From Letharia columbiana (lineage: Eukaryota; Ascomycota; Lecanoromycetes; Lecanorales; Parmeliaceae), in NCBI RefSeq assembly GCF_014066305.1, contig NW_023501082.1, positions 124,001 through 188,000 of the forward strand: a stretch of 64,000 bases of DNA, in the 5' to 3' direction. Positions 1-9,313 of the stretch are shown here, in pieces. Under the pieces are notes generated by a model that saw only the letters and a list, made by a program, of their open reading frames with translations, was not told where the DNA came from and ran no database searches. Position 1 is the first letter of the stretch; every line of letters begins with the position of its first letter. The position numbers and the translations under genes were made by a program.

Positions 1-966
1 ATCGAGTTCATGATGCATTTCGATAAGGAATGCTCGATGAATTATCTCTGCAGCTGTTGGAGCTCGTATTTCTCCAGTGAACTCGTCTCTATAATCATCA
101 AACACGGATCGGATAGTGAGATCTGAGGGGTGGTATCCTCTGAGACGATTTCTAAGATGACGACGTGCTTCGTAGATGCTGTCCTGAAGATGATCGTCAT
201 CGAAATCGTCCTGGAAGCAGTATTCTGTGCGATAACGTCCTGCTCTACCCAAGTCACGACGATCCAAGCGCCACCCCATGTCGAAATAATTGTCGTAGTT
301 GTCCGGAAAACTGTCGTAGTTATTCAGACGGGGCTCCATGCCGCGTCTCACTTGAGGCCGAAGGCCACTCAAATAATCTACGTCCATGTCACGGCTCCCA
401 CGAAGCCCACGTGGAGCATGAAGGCTTCGTAGATTGAGGTTCGTGTCAAGGTAGGGCCATTGATCAAAGTGGCCCATCCCGATGTCGCGAGCGGGAGAGG
501 GCAGCCGATCGCTCCTCAATCGGTGCCTACGAGAATCGCCGTGTAGCTCATCGTCGAAGATAAACCCGCCATCAGCTTCATCGTATGAGATTGGACCGCG
601 GTTTCGGCGACGTCCACGTCGATCAAATTCCAGCTCCTCATCAGCCGCATCGTATGGGGGTGGGCTAGGGTACCGACGTCCGCGCCGACCGTGTTCGGCT
701 GGTCCCAGGTCGTTGTACTGCTGCTCCAGGGGCGGATAGATGTCTCGATCCTGACTTGCAAGCCCACGGCCAACATGTCTGAGGTTTTTTCCGCGACGAG
801 ATTGTCCGTAACGAGGGGGTGTCATTTCTTCGTCGTCTTCGTAGCGATCATGTTCACGCGCAGGCCGACGCTGTGGCATACAAACTCGTACTGTGTCGTT
901 GGCTGTAGTATCGCGCTCAAGGAGGTATGGCACGTCCATTGCCGTGTAGCGAGGCTGTCCTGCCAT
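1..966 (-). CDS. Arg/Asp-rich low-complexity protein, 3' end beyond window
   Basis: An uninterrupted frame runs from the ATG at 964-966 to the left edge (322 codons, no stop), so the protein is C-terminally incomplete here. It starts MAGQPRYTAMDVPYLLERD and is dominated by Arg, Asp, Glu, Tyr and Pro, with repeated RRGRR and YDEADG/YDAADE-type motifs between about residues 95 and 150. No catalytic motif, signal peptide or membrane segment is visible. The C-terminal part (DDFDDDHLQDSIYEARRHLR) looks more ordered. Composition, strand and position link it to the other charged low-complexity genes at 7.3-8.4, 17, 19, 21 and 26-27 kb. Function is unknown; an intrinsically disordered nuclear or RNA-associated protein is only a guess from composition. 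Confidence 0.6.
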   Translation of the reverse strand, partial: MAGQPRYTAMDVPYLLERDTTANDTVRVCMPQRRPAREHDRYEDDEEMTPPRYGQSRRGKNLRHVGRGLASQDRDIYPPLEQQYNDLGPAEHGRRGRRYPSPPPYDAADEELEFDRRGRRRNRGPISYDEADGGFIFDDELHGDSRRHRLRSDRLPSPARDIGMGHFDQWPYLDTNLNLRSLHAPRGLRGSRDMDVDYLSGLRPQVRRGMEPRLNNYDSFPDNYDNYFDMGWRLDRRDLGRAGRYRTEYCFQDDFDDDHLQDSIYEARRHLRNRLRGYHPSDLTIRSVFDDYRDEFTGEIRAPTAAEIIHRAFLIEMHHELD

Positions 967-2535
967 GTTGATGTGGTAGAAGCTGGGTCCTTGTGAGGGT
1001 GTTGGTGAGTGGGAGAATGAGAGCCGGCTAGAGGGAAGGGCAAGGATGGTACACACTTTTTGAAGGTATGAATTGACAACTGCGTTAGGTATGGCTGATG
1101 TTGCAAAAAGTGGTGTAGTTGTTGTAAGGTGATGTAGGAAGGAAAGAACAGTGTAGCACGCACTGGATTCTTCTTCCACAAGCTGGATGTCGAAGGCTAA
1201 ATGTCGAGCACAAGAACGATGAGCAACACAGCACTGGGTTGATTGAAAGTGTTAACGCACCGGAAGTGTTTTAGCTTCGTTTCGTGTTAGACATCACGAG
1301 GCAGTGCTCTAATGCCAAGGCTATAGGGCTGCCATTCGAACAGTGACACCCTACCACTTGAGGAGTATTTGCGTTGCCGTCTTACCCGATTGGTTGCTCA
1401 AGCCGAAGCACTTCTCTTACATTCCGGTTATATCTACGTATCCGTATAAGTGGGAGCAACGTTATATGAAACATGGGGAACTCTCAGCTACTTACAACAT
1501 ATATCCTGCTGTTGTTGTTTCTTTCGTTTTGTTCCCCTCGAAGAATGTATTTGGCAACCTCGGGTGCCAAATAGACGGCCAGACAGGCGTTCGATATATA
1601 TGTCAATTCATGGATGCAATACAAATCCAGCACTAGTACTCCTCAGCTAGTCGGGAGAGATTTCAGTGGAAGTCATACATGGAGAGAGGCTCAAGATTCT
1701 AAGTCCGCACAGGCAAATCGTTAGGAAAAGTGGCAACCCTACAAGCTCCCATGTTTCGTTTCTGCATACTTGTATGGGTGTCAACCAGAACGAATTGACT
1801 GTTTGTATTAACTCAATCGAACTTGGAACCTTTGCCGCGGTAATGGCCCCCTCTATGCATGACTTTTGCTCGATCCTTCTCGATGAAGGAGCAAAGCCAG
1901 CCTACTCGTGATGTGGAGAAATATGCATTTGCAAAAAGTATCCGGTACAGAATCCTCTGAGACTTTGAATACTGATATTCAGCCTCCGCAGTATTGCAAG
2001 GCTGTAGGTTAATGCCTTGTGCGTAAGAGACTTCTCTGCGTGAAGTGATGTAAGAAGAATGAATTTGCGGAGTCGCAGAGAGATCTACGACCGCGCTAAG
2101 CTGGAAGGAGCTTATCAGATAATCTTCGACCGGAAAGCGCAGCTCTACAACAACTGTACGAAATGACCATAGTGGACTGAGTGTTAGTAGGTCTCATATT
2201 CGTAGACCTTGGCTTTGATGAATTTCATAGTGGCAAAGGGAGACATTTATCAGCAGCAAGTCATGAGTATACTCGTTCTAGATCAGCAGGTGACTCTATA
2301 TTCAATTTTGTCACTCTTAGAGTCATAACATTCTCTTACCCACCCTCTCACACCTATACATAGCTATTTATTCACTTCAGATCTATGCCGCATAGATATA
2401 AGAATTTCCTTGACTCTGGGATACGATATATAACTACTCAGGCCTGCTAAACCCGGCGTTGAGACGGCCTGATCACATATACATATATTTTGCTGTGCCC
2501 CTATAATGTGCATCGAATATGAGACAACTAAGTCT
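967..2535. other. Intergenic, no convincing gene
   Basis: Several short open frames occur on both strands, but none has protein-like composition or consistent splice signals. It should contain the promoter of the minus-strand gene starting at 966. No repeat or RNA gene was recognised. Confidence 0.5.
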
Positions 2536-2838
2536 TCATTGTTAGTCGGAGACGGATCTTGGTTGCTGGAATTCAAATTGCAAGGTAAGTGACAAAGCAC
2601 ATTTGTAGCTCTGATTCCCACTCGTCGTACTAACCTCTCCAGTGCCTCAATGCTCTCAGTCCGAATTGACGCAGCAACCTTTTCCCTTTGGGGTCTTTCG
2701 CCGAGTGGAGACCATTTCATAGGAAGTAGGTGCTTGTTGGCCCTCTCCCCACTTGTCTTGACTTACAAGCTTGTCATAGGAGCTCCTATGCTTTTAGATA
2801 CATCAGAGATAATCTTTGTATGTTCTAATCCCCTATGA
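2536..2838 (+). other. Putative spliced transcript with two canonical introns
   Basis: Two textbook fungal introns lie close together on the plus strand: 2585-2642 (GTAAGT, branch TACTAAC, end CCAG; 58 bp) and 2726-2779 (GTAGGT, branch CTTGAC, end ATAG; 54 bp). Joining the exons gives an open frame through the middle exon (SMLSVRIDAATFSLWGLSPS) into a last exon ending at the TGA at 2836-2838. The product would be short and resembles nothing I know. It may be a small-protein gene, a non-coding RNA or the remnant of a longer gene. The 5' end was not located. Confidence 0.35.
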
Positions 2839-3352
2839 TAGCGAGCCTGGCTTCGCTTGATCGCTCAGGATCAATGCAATTAACAGAGGACTGTCCTCAA
2901 TAGTGATCCTAGAAGGCAGTGACAACGAGCAAGCTACCGGATCGGGTCGACCTATCTGAAAGTTACTATCAGATCATTTGTCTATATTTGTTACAGTGAG
3001 CAGTGTGGCTGTTGCTAGCAGACAGGATGTGGTTCCACAGCATCCTTGTAGGCTCATAATAATTCACGAACATCAAGCTCAGAGATTCTACCAGGAGCAT
3101 TCCTTCTTGTATAACTCTGCAAAGAACCTCGGGGAACAATGAAGGACACGCAAAGCTGACTATTCCCAGCCATTTACCTTTACTCATGTCCGTCCGTCTC
3201 TCATCCAGACATCGTAGCATGCTCTGGAACACCAAAAAGCTCGGCACTGTTGGAGACTACAAGGCATCTTCCTCATTTGTGTTGCTTAGTCGTGAGCTAC
3301 CGACGACATCAAGGAGTCAGACTTGAAGGTGTTGCAGCTGGGAAGTGGCATC

Positions 3353-3814
3353 ATGCCTAAGCTACTCGGGCAAGACGGGCGTTTGCTATACGAAGCGAAA
3401 GAAAAGGACAAGATCAACAAGAACAGCTACAAGGAGTATCTGGCAATGCTTGATGACAATCTCCAAAGCCTGTCAGCAACCAAGCAATATGACATGAAGA
3501 CTGCTACTCACCAGGACCCCCTTACCGCCTCAGCGGTGGTAGCGAAACTTCAGGGTGGGATGACTGGCAAGATTCAGATCTCCCACGGAGATCATTCCAA
3601 GATTTTGTCTCAGCAAACGGCCTTCTACGCATCAGCTGTTAAGATTATACGCCGAGAGCTGGTTCAGTATGGAATGATCGTTAGCAACCTCGCCAAAAAA
3701 ACCAAGGACCAGCGTAGCGAAATCCGAGCAATCGCCAAACAGTTGCTAGGATATCTTGACGCATACCAGCCGAAAATTGTTGGCAAGGACAAGGCCGCTG
3801 CTCCTGAGAAATAG
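3353..3814 (+). CDS. Lys-rich hypothetical protein, about 153 aa
   Basis: Start chosen at the first ATG in frame (MPKLLGQDGRLLYEAKEKDK); an upstream exon is possible. The protein is hydrophilic and mostly helical in character, rich in Lys, Gln and Ala, with a segment about residues 75-130 likely to form long helices (QQTAFYASAVKIIRREL, then KKTKDQRSEIRAIAKQLLGY). It ends in a short KDKAAAPEK repeat that is cut by TAG. After the stop the same frame continues for 20 codons with another AAPEDKAATKD unit before a TAA at 3878-3880, so the natural C-terminus may once have been longer. I do not recognise a family. The next gene lies about 0.5 kb downstream on the same strand. Confidence 0.5.
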   Translation: MPKLLGQDGRLLYEAKEKDKINKNSYKEYLAMLDDNLQSLSATKQYDMKTATHQDPLTASAVVAKLQGGMTGKIQISHGDHSKILSQQTAFYASAVKIIRRELVQYGMIVSNLAKKTKDQRSEIRAIAKQLLGYLDAYQPKIVGKDKAAAPEK

Positions 3815-4329
3815 GCTGCTCCTGAGGACAAGGCTGCTACCAAGGACAATTACGCAACATTTGGAAATACTCATAGCTAAGTTGGACCTCCTCGAGCAGG
3901 AAATCCCGCAATCGCAGGACCTAGGCGAGCCATCTTTGTCCTCTCTTACGACGCAAGAGCCTGGACGCTCGACAGAACCTGTGACATCGGTGTCATAGGA
4001 ACTTACAGGTGGAAAGATCAAGCGATGAAGGCTGGGAGAGATTGGGTGAAGGCTGGGGTTACCAGTCTACCGGGACAGCCACAACAGTGGCCACTTCCAT
4101 ACGAGGATGGACGCGCTTCGGCGCCAGGGATTTGGAAAGGATCCAGATGGGTTGACGAGGCTGACGACCGCTCGTCCTACCAGGTCACTGACCTCGCGCG
4201 AGGTCTTGCTTTAAAAGTCATTGTGACTGAGACGAAGCACCTGTGAGTCATCCTAACCAAGGAACAGCGTCACCTGGAAGCTCTGCCATTTCTTATACCA
4301 GCGACCGATCTGGGGACCGATCAATAGCC

Positions 4330-5057
4330 ATGATCCGGCGAGTTGATGGCTCATTTGCGCTCCAGGACGGCATACCTGTAAGTCGAAGCCTGAAGCAACC
4401 GACGAAGGCTAATAACACGAACAGATGCGAATACTACAGCAATCGACTGAAGAGAGTCAAGGGCAAGGGATTGGACAACAGCTTACACCGGCATATCGGC
4501 CCGTAGCAACGCCACGGCCTTTAGAGACACCTCAACCTGCGACGACATCTCAAATGACACCTCAACATACAGTGATGTTTCAACCTGCACCATCGCATCA
4601 ACCTGCACCATCGCATCTACCTGCACCATTGCATCAACCTGCACCATCGCATCAACCTGCGCCATCGTATCAACCTGCCCATCGCATCTACCTGCCCATC
4701 GCATCAACCTCACCATCGCATCAACCTGCGCCATCGTATCAACCTGCACCATCGCATCAACCTGCACCTCGTATCAACTCTCAACCTGCACCATCGTATC
4801 AACCTGCACCATCGTATCAACCGCTGGACGGGTCTCACAACGGGAGGGAGTACTCGGAGGACGGGGAGGATGGAGGTGGAGGGGACGATGCCGAGTGGGA
4901 TGGGCAGGACGAAGGAGCGGTGTGGCCTGAGCATGGCGAAAGAATGGATGTTGAGGGTGGAATGACAGGAACGGTCGCACCAGCGGCTCAGGAGCGCCGT
5001 AACTCGGCTAGATCTGTGCCAGTGGAAGCACATGTCAGAGCCAACCATGCGCTTTAA
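4330..5057 (+). CDS. Hypothetical protein with a QPAPSH hexapeptide repeat
   Basis: Exons 4330-4377 and 4425-5057 are joined across a canonical 47-bp intron (GTAAGT, branch GCTAATAAC, end ACAG) in phase 0, giving about 226 aa from ATG 4330 (MIRRVDGSFALQDGIP). The frame is also open upstream of that ATG, so an additional 5' exon cannot be excluded. Residues about 60-145 are an irregular array of QPAPSH/QPAPSY hexamers. This is followed by a Gly/Asp/Glu-rich acidic stretch (SEDGEDGGGGDDAEWDGQDE) and an Arg/Ser/Ala tail. No known domain was seen; the protein is likely disordered. Repeat number should vary between strains. Confidence 0.45.
4581..4822 (+). repeat. 18-bp coding minisatellite
   Basis: About 13 copies of CAACCTGCACCATCGCAT and variants, encoding QPAPS(H/Y). 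Two internal units have lost bases (around 4675-4715), so the array passes briefly through a different peptide sequence before returning to the QPAPS frame. Confidence 0.85.
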
Positions 5058-5829
5058 AGCTGTCACCCTATACTCCTACTACTGCATACAAGAGTAGGTA
5101 ATGCTCCCGATTGGAGTCTTGAAACCATTTCAGAAGTCCCATAAGTTATGCGTGTCATTTTACATAGAAACGTCTAGCTCTGGATTCCACATAGGGAGGT
5201 CTCTCCCTAATTCCATACCTGCCCTAACCGCCCCCCACGTCCCGCAAGACTCTTCCGACCCCTAAGGTACATCTTGATCCAGCCCTACTTTATCTCCACC
5301 TAAGGCCTCAGAATCTCACGGTCGGAATCATTATGTTCTAAACTCCAGTGCTGAAGCCTCGCCCATCTCGTCCGAGACCTCGAGGCCCGATGACTTTGAA
5401 CCCCATCCGGGTGCCAAACGTCCACCGTTTCACCGTTAGAATATTCTCCATTGGATTTTCGGCATCCCACTCGCTTCGAACTAAGACGCGACCAGACTCC
5501 AAATAAGATCCCTATTTCGATCTTCATCGCCATTGCACGACGAGTTCTCCGATCCGCGAAGAGCCACGGCACGGGCACCTGTCGATAACGTAGCGCTCGC
5601 GACGACCTGATCTATACGTTACGTGCGTAGTCTGCACGCCCTCCCTCCCTCGCCAGTCTCAAGGAAGGTTGACACGGCTGTTCGACCATGATTGACTGGT
5701 CTCCTCCGAGGCTTTGATCTTGTTCTGATTATGGCGGGGTGGTGGTGGTGGTGGTGATAGCGATTCGCCGTATTGGTTGACACCGCGGTCGCGTCCATGC
5801 TTTGGGGGCTGAGTTGGATCTTCCTCTTC
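5058..5829. other. Intergenic
   Basis: No gene recognised. It contains a short (TGG)n microsatellite at about 5737-5757. Confidence 0.5.
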
Positions 5830-6720
5830 CTACGAATCGGACCAGGAAGGGTCTACAGATTGGCGATATTGTCGGCGTCCAGTGGCACGGGTCACTTTGT
5901 CTTGGTGTCGTACTCGTTCTGCGTTGGTGAGGAGTCGTCTTGACGTTTTGTGCCGGGGGGGGGCTTGAGTGCTGGAGGGTGGTGTGACGGAGAGACTGAT
6001 CCGACTCTCTGTTTGCTTAGAGACTTCTGCTGAGATGAGGTTGGTAGTGTGAATGGGAGAGCGAAAGGAGAAATTGGGTTTCGGAGTACACATGGAAGCA
6101 GTGCACCATGTGGTTATGGCCATTGACGTCCTTATCCTCCTTGGCCGGGGTAGTGTGCATGTGGGCCAGTTTGGCGAAGTTTTTGGTCTTGAAGGTCCCG
6201 AAGAAGATTTGCTTGAAGTACTTGACGTCCACACTTCGGAACGTTTCAGCTATACTAAGAAAGGGCTTCTTATCTTCTGCGTGACGAAAAGGGACCCCTC
6301 TTCTTTCCTCCCAGTCCGACTCAGAGTCGGACGAGTTCGAATCCGATGTGTTTGAGTGACGATGACGATGGCTTTGGCGGTGCTGGTGGCGGTGGTGGTG
6401 GCGGCGTGACTTATAAACCCGGCCCTCGTGACGATGGCGATGATTTCGCTCCTCTTGGACCTTGGACAGCTGGGCTATTAATTCCTGAAGATCTACTTTG
6501 ACAGTAGATGGGGGCGTTTCTTCGATCTCGTCCGGGCTAATGGTACTCGATGACGTTTCGTGTACGACGATCTCTTCGCGGGGGAGGTGTTTTGGCTTTG
6601 GTGGCCTTCTTGGCCTTAGGGGCCTTGTTGGCCGCCTTGGAGGTCTTTTTTGGTGACCTTGGAGGCGGGGGTGACTCGTTTGGCCGCGTTCTTGGACCTG
6701 GTAGTAGCAGCGGGAGCCAT
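5830..6720 (-). CDS. Lys/Ala-rich then His/Ser-rich hypothetical protein, frame interrupted
   Basis: From ATG 6720 the sequence reads MAPAATTRSKNAAKRVTPAS, a basic histone-H1-like start, but the frame stops at 6616-6618. Removing one base from the A6 run (6646-6651 on the plus strand) keeps a KTSKAANKAPKAKK-type reading. Removing one from the C5 run (6580-6584) then leads into a long open frame with TSSSTISPDEIEETPP, a His/Arg tract, an SDSNSSDSESDWEE acidic stretch and SVDVKYFKQIFFGTFKTKNF, ending at the TAA at 6017. A further open frame to 5830 may be a last exon. Either the gene is decayed or two homopolymers are miscalled. The ordered C-terminal segment faintly recalls gag-like or transposon-associated fungal proteins, but I cannot assign it. 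Confidence 0.4.
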
Positions 6721-7281
6721 TATGAAGTATGTAAGAGTATGGAGTGTGTTTGTGGTAGTTGAATAAAGGCTAATGTGTATAGACTCAACTACGAAAAGAA
6801 GAATAATGATATGGCTCTGAAAGAGAACAATTCGAATGAAGAGCCCACTACAGGTGCAGTGGCCACACAAATAGTACTCGCCATGGCCACCTGTCTCCCT
6901 ACTATCGCATATCGCATATTGATGAAACGGTTGATCAAACAACCACCAACGCTATGGCCTCATAATGGACCCACTAACCCACAGTCCCACTGTTGCGAGA
7001 AGATGGATCTGTAAGAATGTTGGGAATTGTGATGGGAGGGCTGGCAAAGTGGCCGTAACACTTCGAAAATGGAAATCTCTCCCGGAGAGCACCATGTCGC
7101 CTCAACCACTTGCATACCAAGGGTCACCAACCGTCACAGCGGCTGGACCCCACTCGGTGCTCAAGTACGAGCAGACTTAAAGCCAGTATCATGATTCATG
7201 GATAAGGATTTATGTTAAGGGATGTGGGCTATTGTTATATACGTATTCCATCTATCTCAGCGGTCGCAAGAGCTTTAGATC
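6721..7281. other. Intergenic
   Basis: Upstream region of the minus-strand gene starting at 6720 and 3' flank of the gene ending at 7282. No other feature recognised. Confidence 0.45.
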
Positions 7282-8405
7282 CTATACAGGTTCAGGTCCT
7301 ATCTCGCAAGAAGAATGTACAAGACCTGGTATTTCCGGGTTCTCGATCCATCGAATGTTTAGAGGGTAACAGGGTGCATCTACAAAATCGGTGCAAACCT
7401 GCGCACGGGCGAGCGTCTAGATGATGACAGGTCAGCAAGTCCATCAAACAAGATTTTGTAAAGTCATACCTCTTTACCAGATCTCTGATCGTGCTCTCGA
7501 TGACGAGCTGCACCACGGTCCGGGTATCCACCACGTACAGGTGCAGGACCTCGGCGGTCGTGGCGATGTCCGCGCTCCTCATGATTGCGATTTCCTTTGG
7601 AGGGCAGGTGCAGGAAAGACCTGTCACTGTCGTCGACTCTTTCCGATTCGGGATCGATTTTGTAAATCTCCATCTTGATTTGCATAATCTTGTCCCCGAG
7701 CCGTTCTTGTTCCATTTCGACTACATCAAGCTCAGCTTCAAGTTTGTCGAGAGACGGCTTTGATTTGGCAGTTGGGGGCTTTGCAGTTTGAGCCTTCGAT
7801 CCATAACCGCTTCCTGCTACGTATGGGACCATATCGGTAGAAATTTCGTCCATGTATCTCGGTCCGGCGCCTCGTATCCCCTGGGCTCCGCCTCGTGCCG
7901 ATGGTCTACGGGGATAAATATCCTCTCCTTCGAAACCGTCCATGTTGTCCAAGTGACGAGGTTTTATGTCTCGTTTCCCCTGGGGTCCGCCTCCTGCCGA
8001 TGGTCTACGGGGATTGGTCTCCTCTTCGTCGAAAACGTCCATGTCATCCAAGTGACGACGTCTTGTGTCACGTCTCTCCTGGGGTCCAACTCGTGTCGAT
8101 GCTCTACGGGGATAACTATCCTCTTCGTCGAGACCGTCCATATCATAAAAGAAACGGCGTCCGGTACCTCGTCTGCCTTGAGGTCCGCCTGATGTGGAAT
8201 TTCTGCGTGCGTCCATGCCCATCTCTTCAAAATCGTCGACAAAATCGTCCATACCTTCTTCGTCGATCTCACGGATTTTCCGCCTTGTCATGTCAGAACC
8301 ACTTCGTGACCCTTGGTGGGGCCCACCTCCTGTCGAACGTCTGTCCGGTTCGTGCCCATGGGCTCTTTGACCGTAGGCTTTCGAGCGATCTTGAGGTCGT
8401 ACCAT
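7282..8405 (-). CDS. Repeat-containing Arg/Asp-rich protein with coiled coil
   Basis: From ATG 8405 a frame of 313 codons runs to 7464. A splice (donor GTATGA at 7469, acceptor CTAG at 7417-7418, 53 bp) would instead give exons 7470-8405 and 7282-7416; the second exon is less certain. Residues about 23-190 are tandem copies of a 33-residue unit, RRxSxxGGPQGRR followed by a DDMDxxDEED acidic half, with three clear and two diverged copies. Residues about 210-250 (LDKLEAELDVVEMEQERLGD) form a likely coiled coil, followed by an RG/RH-rich tail. GGPQGRRG is shared exactly with the gene at 16975-17956, so the two are probably paralogous. No enzyme motif. Likely a disordered oligomerising protein; role unknown. 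Confidence 0.65.
7830..8340 (-). repeat. 99-bp coding tandem repeat
   Basis: The DNA shows a period of 99 bp, with phrases such as TCCCCTGGGGTCCGCC and GGTCTACGGGGAT recurring. It encodes the 33-residue RRxSxxGGPQGRR...DDMDxxDEEDxYP unit of the host gene. Confidence 0.8.
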
Positions 8406-9158
8406 CTTGAAACACGCTTCGTCACCTAGTTGTTCTTAGTATCTCTCATTGATGACAGGTTGGAAATGGTAGGCTGATGCTGACAAGAAAAGCTGCACCC
8501 AAGTCAGAAGAGCCGATGAGAGGCTCACTTACCGTGATTGATTTCTGGATGAGGCAGACGAAGAGGAGGGATACAGCAGTGTAATTTTTAGGTGTGAGAA
8601 GGCCTTTTCGTTGGAAAGAGTCAAGGGACAAAATTGCAGAGAAGAACATGTAGAAACGATGGAATGTTCGGGCAGATGAATTTCTTTATATGCGACCTTA
8701 AGAGGAGAATATGTTAAGCTCCAAGCGCGACCTTGAGTGGCGAATGTGTTAAGACCAAGGGGTGATGACGCATGAAGGATAAGGTATAGGAAACAAGGCC
8801 GGTCACCCTCAGCCAAAATTACGAGACCAAGCCGAGGACAAAGCTAGCAGCATGACCGTCGGATGATAGCTAATGCTTTAGGACCTGTGAGTCTATCATT
8901 TCCATTAAGTGTCTATTATGAACCTACCTCCTACTGTCACGGTTCCAGGCCTCTCAACACTGCACGGCCTACTTGGCCTAGCGTGGCTTGGCCCTACCTA
9001 CATAAACGCCTTCACAGCACTTACTTAGACCTTCATAGCTGTTATTCCATTCACACTGTGGATCATATCATTCAGACCTTATCCCAGTCCATGACACCTA
9101 CAGCCATAATGCCGGCAAAGGCTTCCTCTCATACAAGGTTATCAGGTGATGGCTAATG
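8406..9158. other. Intergenic with an unoccupied copy of the transposon target
   Basis: Upstream region of the gene at 8405. At 8867-8905 the sequence GCTAATGCTTTAGGACCTGT closely matches what the transposon insertion site would be if emptied (GCTAATGCTTCAAGACCTGT from 9152-9166 joined to 16643 onward). The two stretches therefore look like copies of one duplicated upstream segment. Confidence 0.6.
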
Positions 9159-9166
9159 CTTCAAGA
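9159..9166. repeat. Target-site duplication CTTCAAGA, left copy
   Basis: The eight bases CTTCAAGA lie directly before the left terminus CGGGTAAATTACAA and recur at 16635-16642 directly after the right terminus. Confidence 0.85.
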
Positions 9167-9305
9167 CGGGTAAATTACAATATCATACCCCAAACTATGG
9201 GATTCTTAAATTTTTAGGTATGAATTTGTAAGATACCATTAACAGGGGTATAACTTTGTAAGTTACCAATCTATAGGGGTATGATTTTGTAAGCTATCGT
9301 AGTGA

Positions 9306-9313
9306 CTTGGAAT
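9306..9313. repeat. Target-site duplication CTTGGAAT, left copy
   Basis: CTTGGAAT precedes the left terminus of the inner element and recurs at 16201-16208 directly after its right terminus. Confidence 0.85.

Noticed and set aside
4243..4329. Extension of the QPAPSH protein upstream of ATG 4330
   Set aside because: The frame is open but begins without ATG, and no good acceptor/donor pair links it to the frame ending at 4246.
6320..6350. GAGTTCGAATCCGATG resembling a tRNA T-loop
   Set aside because: No matching acceptor or anticodon stem nearby; it lies inside a coding-like frame.
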